A stretch of 64,000 nt of DNA. Source: Hirschia sp. (GTDB lineage Bacteria > Pseudomonadota > Alphaproteobacteria > Caulobacterales > Hyphomonadaceae). The notes beneath the pieces were generated by a model. That model saw only the letters and a program-made list of their open reading frames with translations, made no database searches and was not told the DNA's origin. This document shows positions 17,483 to 26,396 of this stretch, piece by piece (positions within the stretch are counted from its first letter, which is position 1; each line of letters begins with the position of its first letter). Position numbers and translations under genes: made by a program. The stretch is from NCBI GenBank assembly GCA_002709235.1, contig PAQI01000024.1:1-64000 (forward strand), written 5' to 3'.

Positions 17483-17776
17483 TCATAAGGATTTCCCCTT
17501 GTTGTTGGTCTGGTGGTGTTCGTTCGGCTTGGCCTGAATGCGGTCTTGTTTGATCGCTTCAAGCCGGGCTTTCATGTCGATACGGTTCTGTTTCAGGGCG
17601 TCGCGGCCAGCCTGATCGCCCTGCATCCGCATGGCGGTGCCGGGCGGTGGCCTGAGCTGCGGCTGCGGCGCAGGCGGGGTATTGAGTTGCTTTTCGATCT
17701 CCCGCGCGCGCTGTTCGAGGCGGCGTTGCTGGTCGCGATAGGTTTCCGGCGCGATGCCGTTAAAGCGCTGTTTCAT
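17483..17776 (-). CDS. small charged protein downstream of the coupling protein gene
   Basis: 97 residues, very rich in Arg, Gln and Pro, with a coiled-coil-like N-terminus (YRDQQRRLEQRAREIEKQL) and no membrane segment. Its start is 3 bases after the stop of the VirD4-like gene, so it is in the same transcript. Small charged proteins are common next to coupling-protein genes in mobilization regions, but I cannot name a function. Confidence 0.55.
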   Translation of the reverse strand: MKQRFNGIAPETYRDQQRRLEQRAREIEKQLNTPPAPQPQLRPPPGTAMRMQGDQAGRDALKQNRIDMKARLEAIKQDRIQAKPNEHHQTNNKGKSL

Positions 17777-17779
17777 GGA

Positions 17780-19666
17780 TCAACCCTCTTCATTTTCGGT
17801 GTGGTCGCCTGGGATATCGGTCATGCCCCATGTGTCGTAATTGGCGCGGGGAAGCCGCATCGGCTTGCGGCCTGCGATGAACACGAATGCCTCGCCCGAC
17901 TGGCGGCTCACCAGCTTCTCCGCTTGATCAGGGCGGGCGACCTCGCGCAGCTCCCATGTCGAGGTTGTTGAGCTGCTTTGCCCGCCTTGGGTCGTGGAGA
18001 TTTTGCGGTACAGCTCCTTACCGAGCCGCCGGGACAAATACTCCTGTGTCGCCAGATCATTATTCGAGAACATGATCAGCGCGCCGGAATTTGCGACGAA
18101 GGTTTCCCATGCATCGCCGTAATGCTCCTTGAGCTGGGTCACATCTTGCGCGGCGACTAGGAGCCGGATTCCGAACTTGGCCGCTTCCCCGGCAGCCCTT
18201 TGAATGCGCGGCATCTTCCCGAGCAACGGGAACTCATCCAGCACGAACAGCGTGGCAATGTCGGGTTTGGGGATGGTCTGATCCTGCATGGCATCGAATG
18301 CCGCATTGAACAGGATACGCAGCCACGCCTTATAGCTGTCGCCCATCCCTGCAGGCAGCACGATATAGATTGAGGTCTGGCCGTCCTTCAGCTCTCGCAT
18401 GGAGAAGGTCGAGGCGCGGCAAAACCGCTCCATCAGGCCAGAGTCCAGCCATTTCATGGCCGTGCGGGCGACCTCCATGGTCGAGGCCAGCTCCTGCTCA
18501 CCGCGTCCGACATTGCTCTCGCCAAAGCGGCGGATCAGCCCGTCAAAGGCCTCGTTCTCGGACAGTTCGTTCCACAGCCTGCCCAGATCACCGAGCATCA
18601 GCAGATCACGCACAATGCCCAGATGCTGATCCTCGGGCAGCGCTAGCGACCCGATATGTGCGATCATCATCGCCAGCATTTTGCGCGGGGCCTGCACCCA
18701 GTATGGGTCAGAGCCACGATCCTCGATCAGGCTCTCGGCCAGCAGATAGGCTTTATCTATCGCAAGCGGGTCGTGGTCGAAATTGATCTCGGCCATCGGA
18801 TTCCACTGATCGGTCGCATCCCCCGTCACGCCGAATGGGTCGAGCAACACCACTTTCTGCCCCAGAACTTCACGGCGATAGCGGGCGGTTTCGCGATACA
18901 GCTCACCCGATGGATCAAAGGCGATGGTCGAGCCCCGCCATTGCGTCAGGTTTGGGATGATATAGGCGCGCCCTTTTCCAGCTCTCGAACCTGCCAGCAG
19001 GCAAACATGCCGGTCGTCCTCAAACAGGATCGGACGCGCAGGCTGCGGCGGGAACTGCGTCGGAGGTGCCATGCTCAGGAAGAAGCCATTTTTGTTGGCC
19101 GCTTCAGGGAATATCCCCCGCACCACGCGCATCTCGCTGGTGATCGAGGACGCCCAGTCGCGCAGCCACGCACCGCGCTGCAGCCACCAGGCGAGCAGCC
19201 CTGCCCACAGACCTTCACGCGTGTAGTAAATCGCCAGCCCAACCAAGAGCAGCGACAGCAGCATCGCCGCCAGAGCGATCAGCAGGCCGATAAGGCCGAA
19301 CCCCGCAAAGACACCGCCCTGCACCCAGTGCGGCAGCAGGCTGTAAAGCAGGCCCAGCATGATGATGATCAACACCAACAGCGTCATCAATGCCGCGATA
19401 CCGCACAGCCCCGCCGCGATCATCACCAGCGGTGCAGTCACCAGCCCGCTCGCCTTGAGCAACCGCCACAGACCAGTCAGCGGGGCGAAGGGATTAACGA
19501 ACCGCAGCCCTCGCAACGCGCGCAGCGGATTGGCCATTGCAAAACGCAATGACCACAGCGCGGATTCAGCGCTGTTCTTCAGTGTTGAGAGAACACCCGG
19601 TCGCTCCTGCAATGCAGGCACGCGGCTGGATTCAGAGTGAGCGGCATCGGTCAGTATTCCGCGCAT
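17780..19666 (-). CDS. virD4: VirD4/TraG-type conjugative coupling protein
   Basis: 628 residues. The N-terminal about 170 residues hold several hydrophobic segments (for example around ALMTLLVLIIIMLGLLYSLL and the LLIALAAMLLSLLLVGLAIY stretch), anchoring the protein in the inner membrane. The cytosolic ATPase has Walker A GSRAGKGRAY and Walker B TLFVLDEFPLLG, both diagnostic for TraG/TraD/VirD4 coupling proteins that link a relaxosome to a type IV secretion channel. No mating-pair genes are in the window, so the element is probably mobilizable rather than self-transmissible. The matching relaxase is about 8 kb to the right. Confidence 0.9.
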   Translation of the reverse strand: MRGILTDAAHSESSRVPALQERPGVLSTLKNSAESALWSLRFAMANPLRALRGLRFVNPFAPLTGLWRLLKASGLVTAPLVMIAAGLCGIAALMTLLVLIIIMLGLLYSLLPHWVQGGVFAGFGLIGLLIALAAMLLSLLLVGLAIYYTREGLWAGLLAWWLQRGAWLRDWASSITSEMRVVRGIFPEAANKNGFFLSMAPPTQFPPQPARPILFEDDRHVCLLAGSRAGKGRAYIIPNLTQWRGSTIAFDPSGELYRETARYRREVLGQKVVLLDPFGVTGDATDQWNPMAEINFDHDPLAIDKAYLLAESLIEDRGSDPYWVQAPRKMLAMMIAHIGSLALPEDQHLGIVRDLLMLGDLGRLWNELSENEAFDGLIRRFGESNVGRGEQELASTMEVARTAMKWLDSGLMERFCRASTFSMRELKDGQTSIYIVLPAGMGDSYKAWLRILFNAAFDAMQDQTIPKPDIATLFVLDEFPLLGKMPRIQRAAGEAAKFGIRLLVAAQDVTQLKEHYGDAWETFVANSGALIMFSNNDLATQEYLSRRLGKELYRKISTTQGGQSSSTTSTWELREVARPDQAEKLVSRQSGEAFVFIAGRKPMRLPRANYDTWGMTDIPGDHTENEEG

Positions 19667-20072
19667 GGAATACGTCCTCCTATTCTACAATAATACTAGA
19701 GTTGGACCCATTCAGGGGCGTTCTGCCGCCGTCCTCACTATTGGACGACCGAATCGGGTAAACGCCCAATACCCAAAATGAAAAAAAGTCAAAATATTTT
19801 CGAAACCCAATGAAATTCGAAAAAACGAGATTCATCACCTGCTGCCGATGTCTTTCCTTCAAACATCGAACAGGTTTGCATCGGAGGTCTGATTTTCTCT
19901 TGATTATTAGGACGTTACCATCGGCCCGGGCTCTAGGCGCAAGCGCCCCAAGCCCACGCAGTGCGCGGTCTTGGCCCATTCGGGTGACGATCCCTAACGC
20001 GGCTCGCCTCCGGCTCTCCAAAGGGAACATGGCCCGCTCGCCAGATCACGACACTGCTGCCCGCTCCGTGCG

Positions 20073-20123
20073 GAAGCTTCAAAAAAGCCCCCCTTTTTTA
20101 GTGTGGGGCTTGTTTGAAGCTTC
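20073..20123. repeat. long near-perfect inverted repeat (hairpin)
   Basis: Left arm 20073-20091 and right arm 20105-20123 are 19 bases each with one mismatch (HindIII-like ends, inner GCCCC/GGGGC), around a 13-base T-rich loop. It lies in the 507-base gap between the 784-aa gene and the coupling protein gene, 50 bases downstream of the former's stop. It is a candidate terminator, but the T-run is in the loop rather than after the stem, so another role is possible. The rest of the gap (19667-20072) shows no gene I can support. Confidence 0.6.
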
Positions 20124-20173
20124 CACCCTGCGCTCCAGCCAGACGGCGGCTCCGAAGGGAACAGCTTCGAACG

Positions 20174-22528
20174 CTATAACCAGCGGGGTTCGGACATTTC
20201 GCCCTGTGTGTCAGGAGAAATCAAATCGGCGAGCGCCACTATCGTCGCGCTGCGTTCTGGAGCTCCCTGCCGCTGAAAATGCACCTCGACACTATTTGCA
20301 CTATGCCTATTACGATCAGGGTATCGAGCTTCACGCCTCAATTCCTTTGCAGTTCGGTCTGCATAGTCTTGGTCCAAAACATAATCCTTAAGTCTATCTC
20401 TAAATTGAGCTGTGACCACTTCATCTGCAGCTATTCCCCATAAATCAACACCCAGCAACGAAATGGCTTTTATACCCTGCTCTAAAATGCCCCATCCAGT
20501 CGGCTCGACCGAAGCGCTTAGCGTCCAATCCATCAGCACCTTCATAATTACCTCGGTTACTTCCGGCGCTATTCGAAAATGACTAACTTTCCCGATATCG
20601 AAGAGTGTTTCAGTTATCTGGAAATTTTCAAGGTATCGTATCTTTTCCGGAGTCACAGGAAGCCAACTAAACACATAAGCAATGTGCAAAGCTTGCCTTT
20701 TTAGGGCGGCGGAATCATCATCAGAGCAAGCCGCAGCGTTTGCTGTGACCAACAAGCATTCGATGTGTAGTTTCAGCCAACTCAACACATGAATTGCGAA
20801 GTGAGATTCTTTTTCGATCGCCAAAAGCAAGAGTTCTTTGTCGGAGCGGTCCGCTCCCTTTGACCACTCAATCAAATTTCGAACAGCACGTTTTGCAATC
20901 TCGCTGTGTTCATCGGCCTCACACAGCTCATTAACGAACAAGGGTAGCCTCTGATTCAGCGCGCCAGTCCCCAGCCCATAATAATTTCCCAAAAGAAAGC
21001 TGTGTATCGAAGAAAATGGCGTGTCATGGATGCTCAAAACAGACTTTGCTACAAACAAATAGTTCGACCTGATCTCTTGTATAACTGGCCCGATTTCATG
21101 CAGCGCAGCATCTTCTCGAACCTTCAATAAGGCGAAACTCAAGTTTGATAGAGCTGTCACGCCTGCAATCGCAATTGGTCGCTTATCTTCTCTAAGAGAG
21201 GTTACCGCAGAAATGACTGCAACACCTTGATCGATTTTCTGAATTCCTCTCGGTCCTTCTGCATACAGGAACCGCTCACCACATCGTCCCAGAATTCTAA
21301 CGACCTCAAGATTTACTTCTGTGAGATTAGTGCTAAGAGAAGCTTGTGTTTCATCCCGAAGGTAACCTAACGCCAAATGTGCATGAAATCTGGAATCCAA
21401 CAGTCCGCCGTATTCAATTCCGATGTAGATATTGATAAGTTGTTCGAATGTTTTGGCGATATGTATAGATAACGCCTCATCACTATCCGATAGCGAGATG
21501 CGCAAGCATTCTTTCAGCCCCTCGAGGGTCATATTAATTATGCGGTCTGTGGTAAGAGGGTTGTCAAAGAAAATATTTACAGAAAAGAATGTCTGGCCTT
21601 TGACCTGAACGTATAACTTATTAAGGCGCACTACAGCGTTTAGCGCCGAAACACAAACATCATAGTCCGATTGTCTGCCAAAGTAACGGACAAAGGAAAA
21701 CGTCTGTTTTAGCGATCTTTCAGTAACGAAAGTCCAATTCTGATTGATTTGAAAAAACGCCACCCTAGCAACATCATGATTGCCTGTGAGACCACTTTGA
21801 GAAGTCGACGGCTTCCTGTCTCGCAATTCCAACAATGGGGCAGTCTTCTTGATACTCTTTTCCCATTTAGCCGAATCTTTCTCCGCTGCTTTTATAAGAA
21901 TATTGAGTTGTTTATGAGGGTTGATGAGCGCCAAGGCCCGAAGATATCCAACCAGAAACAAGACCGGCAACAAAGCGGTTACCAGGCTTGCCAACCATAA
22001 GATCAACGGTAGCCATTCCCTACTTGGAAACACAGAAGTAGCCGTCAAAGCTACCGCAGAACTAAATGCAAGTCCGAACAGTGAGAGCAGCACTTGGTCG
22101 CCGCTCAATGAGCGAAACATACTGTACGGCAGGCGCTCTACATTGACCTGTAGAGCAAAGAGAACCAACGACGAAACAAGCGCAGATGCGCCTATATATC
22201 CACCGCCGAGGGTGAGCAGAATGGCTCGCATATGGTCTACAGAATTTGAGCTAAAACTGGCTCTGATTTCACCTCGATAAATATAGAGAACTATGGCCAA
22301 CACGACGAAAACAAATGAAAATGATCCTACGAGTATCGATTTCCAATTTTTGCTCAATGACACCAAAAATTTAGTCTTGGTGTTCGATGAATACACCCAA
22401 AACTTGGCATAGCTACGGCGAATGAAACGAGTAAGACGTTCTCTGTAAGAACGCTGTTTTCGGGACCAATATCGAATGCGGAACGAAGCATACTCAGCCA
22501 ATGATCTCTTTTTCGACGAACTCTTCAT
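20174..22528 (-). CDS. large multi-pass membrane protein of unknown function
   Basis: 784 residues, noticeably AT-richer than its neighbours. The first about 60 residues are strongly basic, then about five hydrophobic segments lie between residues 65 and 200 (for example SILVGSFSFVFVVLAIVLY). The remaining 550 residues are soluble, helical and repeat-like with no enzyme motif I can see. The N-terminal layout loosely recalls DUF2254-like membrane proteins, but I would not assign it. It is cargo of the mobilizable element, between the coupling protein and the resolvase. A membrane sensor or effector in phage defence is possible; nothing in the sequence proves it. Confidence 0.65.
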   Translation of the reverse strand: MKSSSKKRSLAEYASFRIRYWSRKQRSYRERLTRFIRRSYAKFWVYSSNTKTKFLVSLSKNWKSILVGSFSFVFVVLAIVLYIYRGEIRASFSSNSVDHMRAILLTLGGGYIGASALVSSLVLFALQVNVERLPYSMFRSLSGDQVLLSLFGLAFSSAVALTATSVFPSREWLPLILWLASLVTALLPVLFLVGYLRALALINPHKQLNILIKAAEKDSAKWEKSIKKTAPLLELRDRKPSTSQSGLTGNHDVARVAFFQINQNWTFVTERSLKQTFSFVRYFGRQSDYDVCVSALNAVVRLNKLYVQVKGQTFFSVNIFFDNPLTTDRIINMTLEGLKECLRISLSDSDEALSIHIAKTFEQLINIYIGIEYGGLLDSRFHAHLALGYLRDETQASLSTNLTEVNLEVVRILGRCGERFLYAEGPRGIQKIDQGVAVISAVTSLREDKRPIAIAGVTALSNLSFALLKVREDAALHEIGPVIQEIRSNYLFVAKSVLSIHDTPFSSIHSFLLGNYYGLGTGALNQRLPLFVNELCEADEHSEIAKRAVRNLIEWSKGADRSDKELLLLAIEKESHFAIHVLSWLKLHIECLLVTANAAACSDDDSAALKRQALHIAYVFSWLPVTPEKIRYLENFQITETLFDIGKVSHFRIAPEVTEVIMKVLMDWTLSASVEPTGWGILEQGIKAISLLGVDLWGIAADEVVTAQFRDRLKDYVLDQDYADRTAKELRREARYPDRNRHSANSVEVHFQRQGAPERSATIVALADLISPDTQGEMSEPRWL

Positions 22529-22602
22529 GTCCCAAAGCCTTCAATAGCTGTCCCCTGTCCAGCTTCAAGACTGAATGATCAAAAACGATTCTGCAATTGG
22601 TG

Positions 22603-23232
22603 TCAGATTAGGTTGGCTTTCTGCTCGTGCAATGCCCGTCCCAACGTCCGAACAGATACGCCGTATTCTTTAGCGAGATCGAGCATAGAGATATCGGTCT
22701 CCTCAAGACGAAGGCGTGCAGCAGCGACCATTCTGTCGGTCAATTTCCTTGGCCTACCAAGGGTGACGCCGCGTGCTTTTGCGGCGGCAAGGCCTTCGCG
22801 GGTGCGGGCGCGGAGCTTTTCCCGCTCCCATTCCGACAAGGCGGCGCGGATCGTAAAGGTGAAGCCGCCATCGGCGGTGGTCAGATCATACTCGCCCGAC
22901 ATGGCCTCAAACCCTACGCCGCGCGTGGTCAGCGCGCGCACCTCAGTCAAAGCATCGATCACCGAGCGATAAGCCCGATCCACATCCCACACCACCAGCG
23001 TATCACCGGGCCCCAGCTGCGCCAGCATCGCATCATAGATCGGGCGCGGAGCAGAACTGGCCGACACCCCTTCTTCGATAAATACCAGGTCGCAAGTCTC
23101 GCGCAGGCCGTTGATCTGCCGCGCCGGGTTCTGCCGATCCGTCGAGGTCCTAATATATCCAATTCTGCGCCTGCGCGTTTGTTCTATAGAACGCCTGCCT
23201 TGTCTGGGTTTCCGGTGTTTTTGCGTCGCCAT
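22603..23232 (-). CDS. small serine resolvase/invertase
   Basis: 209 residues from the ATG at 23232; the frame is open to 23313 but that part lacks coding character and runs into a res-like palindrome. The catalytic domain starts RIGYIRTSTDRQ (active Ser in RTST), contains the conserved WDVDRAYRS and the EREKLRARTREGL E-helix, and ends in a helix-turn-helix (DISMLDLAKEYGVSVRTLGR). This is a standard Tn3/Hin-like recombinase of about 200 residues. Two matching palindromes lie between it and the divergent membrane protein gene, the expected place for its recombination site. Confidence 0.88.
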   Translation of the reverse strand: MATQKHRKPRQGRRSIEQTRRRRIGYIRTSTDRQNPARQINGLRETCDLVFIEEGVSASSAPRPIYDAMLAQLGPGDTLVVWDVDRAYRSVIDALTEVRALTTRGVGFEAMSGEYDLTTADGGFTFTIRAALSEWEREKLRARTREGLAAAKARGVTLGRPRKLTDRMVAAARLRLEETDISMLDLAKEYGVSVRTLGRALHEQKANLI

Positions 23233-23251
23233 GCAAGGCCCCTGAAGCGCG

Positions 23252-23404
23252 GACAAAAACCATCGTTTTTGACCGACAGGGCAAACTGACGACAAGCGAG
23301 AGTCTCGCGCCACCCTGTTTTCAATGAAATCAGGATGTTATGAGTCTAGCCGATTGGGGCGGGATCACGCAATCAAAATCATGACAAAAACGATGGTTTT
23401 TGTC
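23252..23404. promoter_or_regulatory. two res-like palindromes in the divergent promoter
   Basis: Two 22-base near-palindromes at 23252-23273 and 23383-23404. Each has arms GACAAAAAC and GTTTTTG(A/T)C around a CATCG/CGATGG centre, and the second is the reverse complement of the first with one difference. They are 131 bases apart centre to centre and flank the resolvase promoter. They are best read as binding or crossover subsites of the adjacent serine resolvase that also autoregulate it. Confidence 0.6.
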
Positions 23405-23421
23405 TATGAATACAGGGCTCT

Positions 23422-23943
23422 ATGCGCGGAGTCCGCGACGTGAGTTTTTTATCCCCCGCCGCTGAAACGACGCTGAATATCGTGGGATTTTCCCTCGCTA
23501 TCCTCGATTTTACAGGGCTTTCAAGGCGAATCGAAGCGGGTCTTGCGCGCTATCGCGATTGGGAGCGTGACTTCGTCGGATACGCTAAAGATCGAAGAAA
23601 TTCACTATTCGATTTCAAGCGGATTTGGCCAGATTTCCTGAATGAGACATTCAATATTGGTCTTGGCTTATTGATCGCCGCCGGAATCGTCTTTTTCTTT
23701 GGCGACCTTAGTCGCGCTGATCCGTATTTGCCTGACTGGCCACACTGGGTCTGGTGGTCACTTCTTGCCTGCGTGCCGATCTTTTGGGTGATCTACTTCA
23801 TCATAAATCATTTGATTTCTGGAACATTGATGGTTTGGACATCTGAAATTACATGGCGTGTGTTCTGGGTGCTGTCTCGACCCAAGGCAGGCGTGCTCGG
23901 CACCATCGGCCTGGCAATAGCCGCTATCGGATTCATCGCCTAA
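23422..23943 (+). CDS. membrane protein of unknown function
   Basis: 173 residues with one hydrophobic stretch near the N-terminus (LNIVGFSLAILDFTG) and three clear membrane segments (IGLGLLIAAGIVFFFG, WWSLLACVPIFWVIYFII, VLGTIGLAIAAIGFIA). The basic loop between residues 35 and 70 should be cytoplasmic. I recognise no family. It is divergent from the resolvase and its promoter region contains one of the res-like palindromes. Confidence 0.65.
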   Translation: MRGVRDVSFLSPAAETTLNIVGFSLAILDFTGLSRRIEAGLARYRDWERDFVGYAKDRRNSLFDFKRIWPDFLNETFNIGLGLLIAAGIVFFFGDLSRADPYLPDWPHWVWWSLLACVPIFWVIYFIINHLISGTLMVWTSEITWRVFWVLSRPKAGVLGTIGLAIAAIGFIA

Positions 23944-24125
23944 ATTGTATGAGCGGGCGCGGTTCCTGCTGGCCTCAACCGAAGCGCTGCAACAGCAGCC
24001 CCCGCCGCCAAGCCTGCTGGCAATCCAGTGAGCAAGCCAACCACTGCAGTGGTTGCAACGACGGTTGCAACCCGGCGCTTCGTTCCAAAAGTTGTATCTT
24101 TAAAATCAAATCGTAAAGCTCTCAA
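23940..24125 (-). CDS. possible small one-segment membrane protein
   Basis: 61 residues from a TTG at 24125 with a GAGG about 5 bases upstream. The protein has a basic N-terminus and a hydrophobic, Ala/Val/Gly-rich middle (VATVVATTAVVGLLTGLPAG). It is convergent with, and overlaps by 4 bases, the gene before it. The rest of the gap up to the TIR gene at 24272 shows only AT-rich promoter-like DNA. It could also be chance. Confidence 0.3.
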   Translation of the reverse strand: MRALRFDFKDTTFGTKRRVATVVATTAVVGLLTGLPAGLAAGAAVAALRLRPAGTAPAHTI

Positions 24126-24271
24126 ATATCCTCACTTGTTATAAGGATATTATGTCATAAACAAACTATAAATTGCAAACTTTTCATAGGCTTGCGCACA
24201 TGCGTATGTTCCGGCTTTGACCACCCGCCAGGAATCGTTGACTTTGTGACTATATTTCATGGTGGTGGTCG

Positions 24272-25141
24272 ATGAGTGTACAAACGGATCGTTCGGCAGT
24301 GGCGCGTATTCAGGGCCAGATTGCTGACCTGCAGAAGAAAGATGCCGCCGAGCAGAAGAAAGAGGCCGATGCTACGCAAAAGGCCAATGCAGCTGCTGAA
24401 TCAGCCAGGAAAACCAAATCAGTTTCAATCGCCCAGTCAAAAATGCGCGAGTTGGACAGATATAGTAAGCAAGCGGCAGACGCCGCCTCGAAACGCGCGG
24501 CAATCTCGAAGCAGATCAGCCAAAAGACAACCGAATTACACCGGGCACAAGACCGCCTTTCCAAGGCAGAAAGAGCCGATAGAGAAAAGGAACTGAAAGG
24601 TTATGATCGCAAAATTCGTGACCTCGAAAAGCGAGAAAAAGCTCTTCAGGACAACATGACTCAGCAGGCGATGAACGCAATTGAACTCCATGCCGGACCT
24701 GATGAGCAGTATGACGTATTCATCAGCCACGCCTTCGAAGACAAAGAAAGCTTTGTGCGCGAATTCGCCGAAATGCTTCAGGCACGCGGCGTAAAGGTCT
24801 GGTACGATGAGACCTCGTTGGTTTGGGGGCAGCGACAAAGGCAAGCTATGGATCGAGGCATCGCCTCATCAAAATTCGGGATCGTTGTTTTATCCAATTT
24901 CTTCTTTTCCAAATCTTGGGCCCTGAACGAGCTGGAAGGGCTGATGGCAAATGACGCAAATGGATCATGCCCTCTCTTGCCGATCTGGCATAACATATCA
25001 AAGAATGAAGTGTTGAAGGAAAGCCCGATGCTCGCCGGGCGAACTGCCCTACTTACTGCCGCGCACACCGTTGATGAGATTTGCGACAAGGTGGAAGAGA
25101 TCCTCAAGAGCGCTTCAGGCGACACGCCAAAGTCCGCTTAG
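24272..25141 (+). CDS. coiled-coil TIR-domain protein, putative NAD-degrading defence effector
   Basis: 289 residues. Residues 10-130 are a long coiled coil of Lys, Glu, Ala and Gln heptads. From about 147 follows a TIR domain: YDVFISHAFEDKESF (BB-loop region after it), VKVWYDE, and WALNE (W216, E220), the WxxxE catalytic glutamate motif of TIR NADases. Coiled-coil-TIR proteins are known in alphaproteobacteria and several TIR proteins deplete NAD during phage infection. The last codons lie inside an imperfect repeat also found at the end of higA. The gene downstream is a degenerate kinase/receiver protein, perhaps its trigger. Confidence 0.8.
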   Translation: MSVQTDRSAVARIQGQIADLQKKDAAEQKKEADATQKANAAAESARKTKSVSIAQSKMRELDRYSKQAADAASKRAAISKQISQKTTELHRAQDRLSKAERADREKELKGYDRKIRDLEKREKALQDNMTQQAMNAIELHAGPDEQYDVFISHAFEDKESFVREFAEMLQARGVKVWYDETSLVWGQRQRQAMDRGIASSKFGIVVLSNFFFSKSWALNELEGLMANDANGSCPLLPIWHNISKNEVLKESPMLAGRTALLTAAHTVDEICDKVEEILKSASGDTPKSA

Positions 25142-25196
25142 GAGGTGGGGCGATAATGTTGTACGCCGAGGGACGCGGCCTTTTAGCTGAAGAAGG
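25124..25196. repeat. left copy of imperfect direct repeat (higA 3' end remnant)
   Basis: About 73 bases that match 26397-26472 with scattered substitutions and short indels (shared blocks include CGCCAAAG, GGGGCGATA and GACGCGGCCTTTT). The right copy is the 3' end of the HigA gene and its downstream bases; this copy has no intact gene and includes the last TIR codons. The two copies flank exactly the kinase-like gene. Confidence 0.7.
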
Positions 25197-25240
25197 TACA
25201 TATGACTTGGGAAAATAAGGTACATATGACTTGGGAAAAT
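25193..25240 (+). repeat. perfect 24-base tandem duplication over a start codon
   Basis: The unit at 25193-25216 is repeated exactly at 25217-25240. Each copy contains AAGG followed by ATATG and the codons for MTWEN, so ribosome site and start codon are both doubled, in frame (8 codons). Confidence 0.9.
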
Positions 25241-26383
25241 ACAGCCATTCGATTGGCGACATTAACGCGCCAACTCCATCATGACATGGCTCGATCACTT
25301 GGCGGTGTGCGCGGCGCTGCCGGCATGCTCCGCTATGGCAATTTGCCGCCCGGTGAGCAGCTTCAGGCGGCAAAGCTTTTAGAAAAAGCTTATGAGGATG
25401 TGCGTCAGCTCTCTTCCACCATCGAGCGATGGTTTTGTGACGTTCCAGATGAACCATCCAAATGCAACATGCACGAGATGCTACCAACACTACAGGCCGC
25501 TGTATCCAGGCAAATAGGTTCCAGCACAAACCTGGAGTGGACCGTCTCAGAAGACTGTCCGCGCCACATCTATTTTGATCAAACCAGATTGGCGCTCGCA
25601 CTTTCGGAAATCTGGTACCACTCAAATCACGAATCTCTGTGTCGTACAGGTGGCCGGTCAAAAACGCGTTTCACTTGGTCCCGCACGACACCACAAGCCA
25701 TGACCCAAGACGGTATTCTAGGCTTGGACGAGCGGGACTTTCTGCTGCTGGATATGGAGTTTGGCGGCACAATGCCGCGGAAACTGCAAGACCATGAACA
25801 TTCCCAATCCGACGGGGCGGATTGGAGGCAGTTCGATGTCAAAGAACCCATGGCATACGCCACACGCTTGATCGCGGAAGGTGGAGGACATTTCTTTACT
25901 CGGTTCACCGAACGAGGCGAATTGATCGCACGCGTCCTCCTGCCTGAATATCGCGAACAGCAATCTTCGCCAGAAGGCATCGAGGTCGAGGATCAAACAT
26001 CTCGCTCCAAGATATTGATCCTGCATTCTCAGGCCGACGCTCTGAGTATCATGGAGCAACGGCTGACATGTGTAGGATTTGAAGTCCGAGTTTTTGAAGA
26101 CGAAAAATCGCTGCTCGAATTCTTCAAATCGCCGTCGGCTAGGGCTGACGCCTTTATCATTCAGCTCAAGCACGATGATATGTTGACTGATGTGGGGATG
26201 TCTAAATCTCTTTGTGAGGTCATCGGGCATTCACCGCTCTTATTCATCCCGGCTCCAGATCATGACGATGATATAGAAGCGGCGGTTCTTGAGCGATTTT
26301 CCACCGCCAGAAACCTCGGGAAAGTCTTTACTCTCAACCAGCTTAGAGAGGCGCTAACCGAGGTATTGGCAGAGAACAAATAA
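25202..26383 (+). CDS. degenerate histidine kinase-receiver protein beside the TIR gene
   Basis: 393 residues from the first of two in-frame duplicated starts (the second is at 25226). An H-box-like helix has LHHDMARSLGGVRG (H26/H27). The ATPase part is degenerate: an N-box-like LALALSEIWYHSN and a weak G region (LLLDMEFGGTMP). Residues 268-390 follow the receiver fold (KILILHSQADAL) but the phosphoacceptor Asp is replaced by Q321 in AFIIQLKHDD. The N-terminal half also resembles ChpT-like histidine phosphotransferases. It looks like a non-signalling or rewired two-component protein. Its place directly after a TIR gene suggests it controls or senses for the TIR effector; this is inference. 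Confidence 0.6.
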   Translation: MTWENKVHMTWENTAIRLATLTRQLHHDMARSLGGVRGAAGMLRYGNLPPGEQLQAAKLLEKAYEDVRQLSSTIERWFCDVPDEPSKCNMHEMLPTLQAAVSRQIGSSTNLEWTVSEDCPRHIYFDQTRLALALSEIWYHSNHESLCRTGGRSKTRFTWSRTTPQAMTQDGILGLDERDFLLLDMEFGGTMPRKLQDHEHSQSDGADWRQFDVKEPMAYATRLIAEGGGHFFTRFTERGELIARVLLPEYREQQSSPEGIEVEDQTSRSKILILHSQADALSIMEQRLTCVGFEVRVFEDEKSLLEFFKSPSARADAFIIQLKHDDMLTDVGMSKSLCEVIGHSPLLFIPAPDHDDDIEAAVLERFSTARNLGKVFTLNQLREALTEVLAENK

Positions 26384-26396
26384 CCCCGATAACTAA

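Noticed and set aside
18656-19552. 298-aa plus-strand frame
   Set aside because: Antisense of the VirD4-like gene, Gln/Arg-rich low complexity without motifs.
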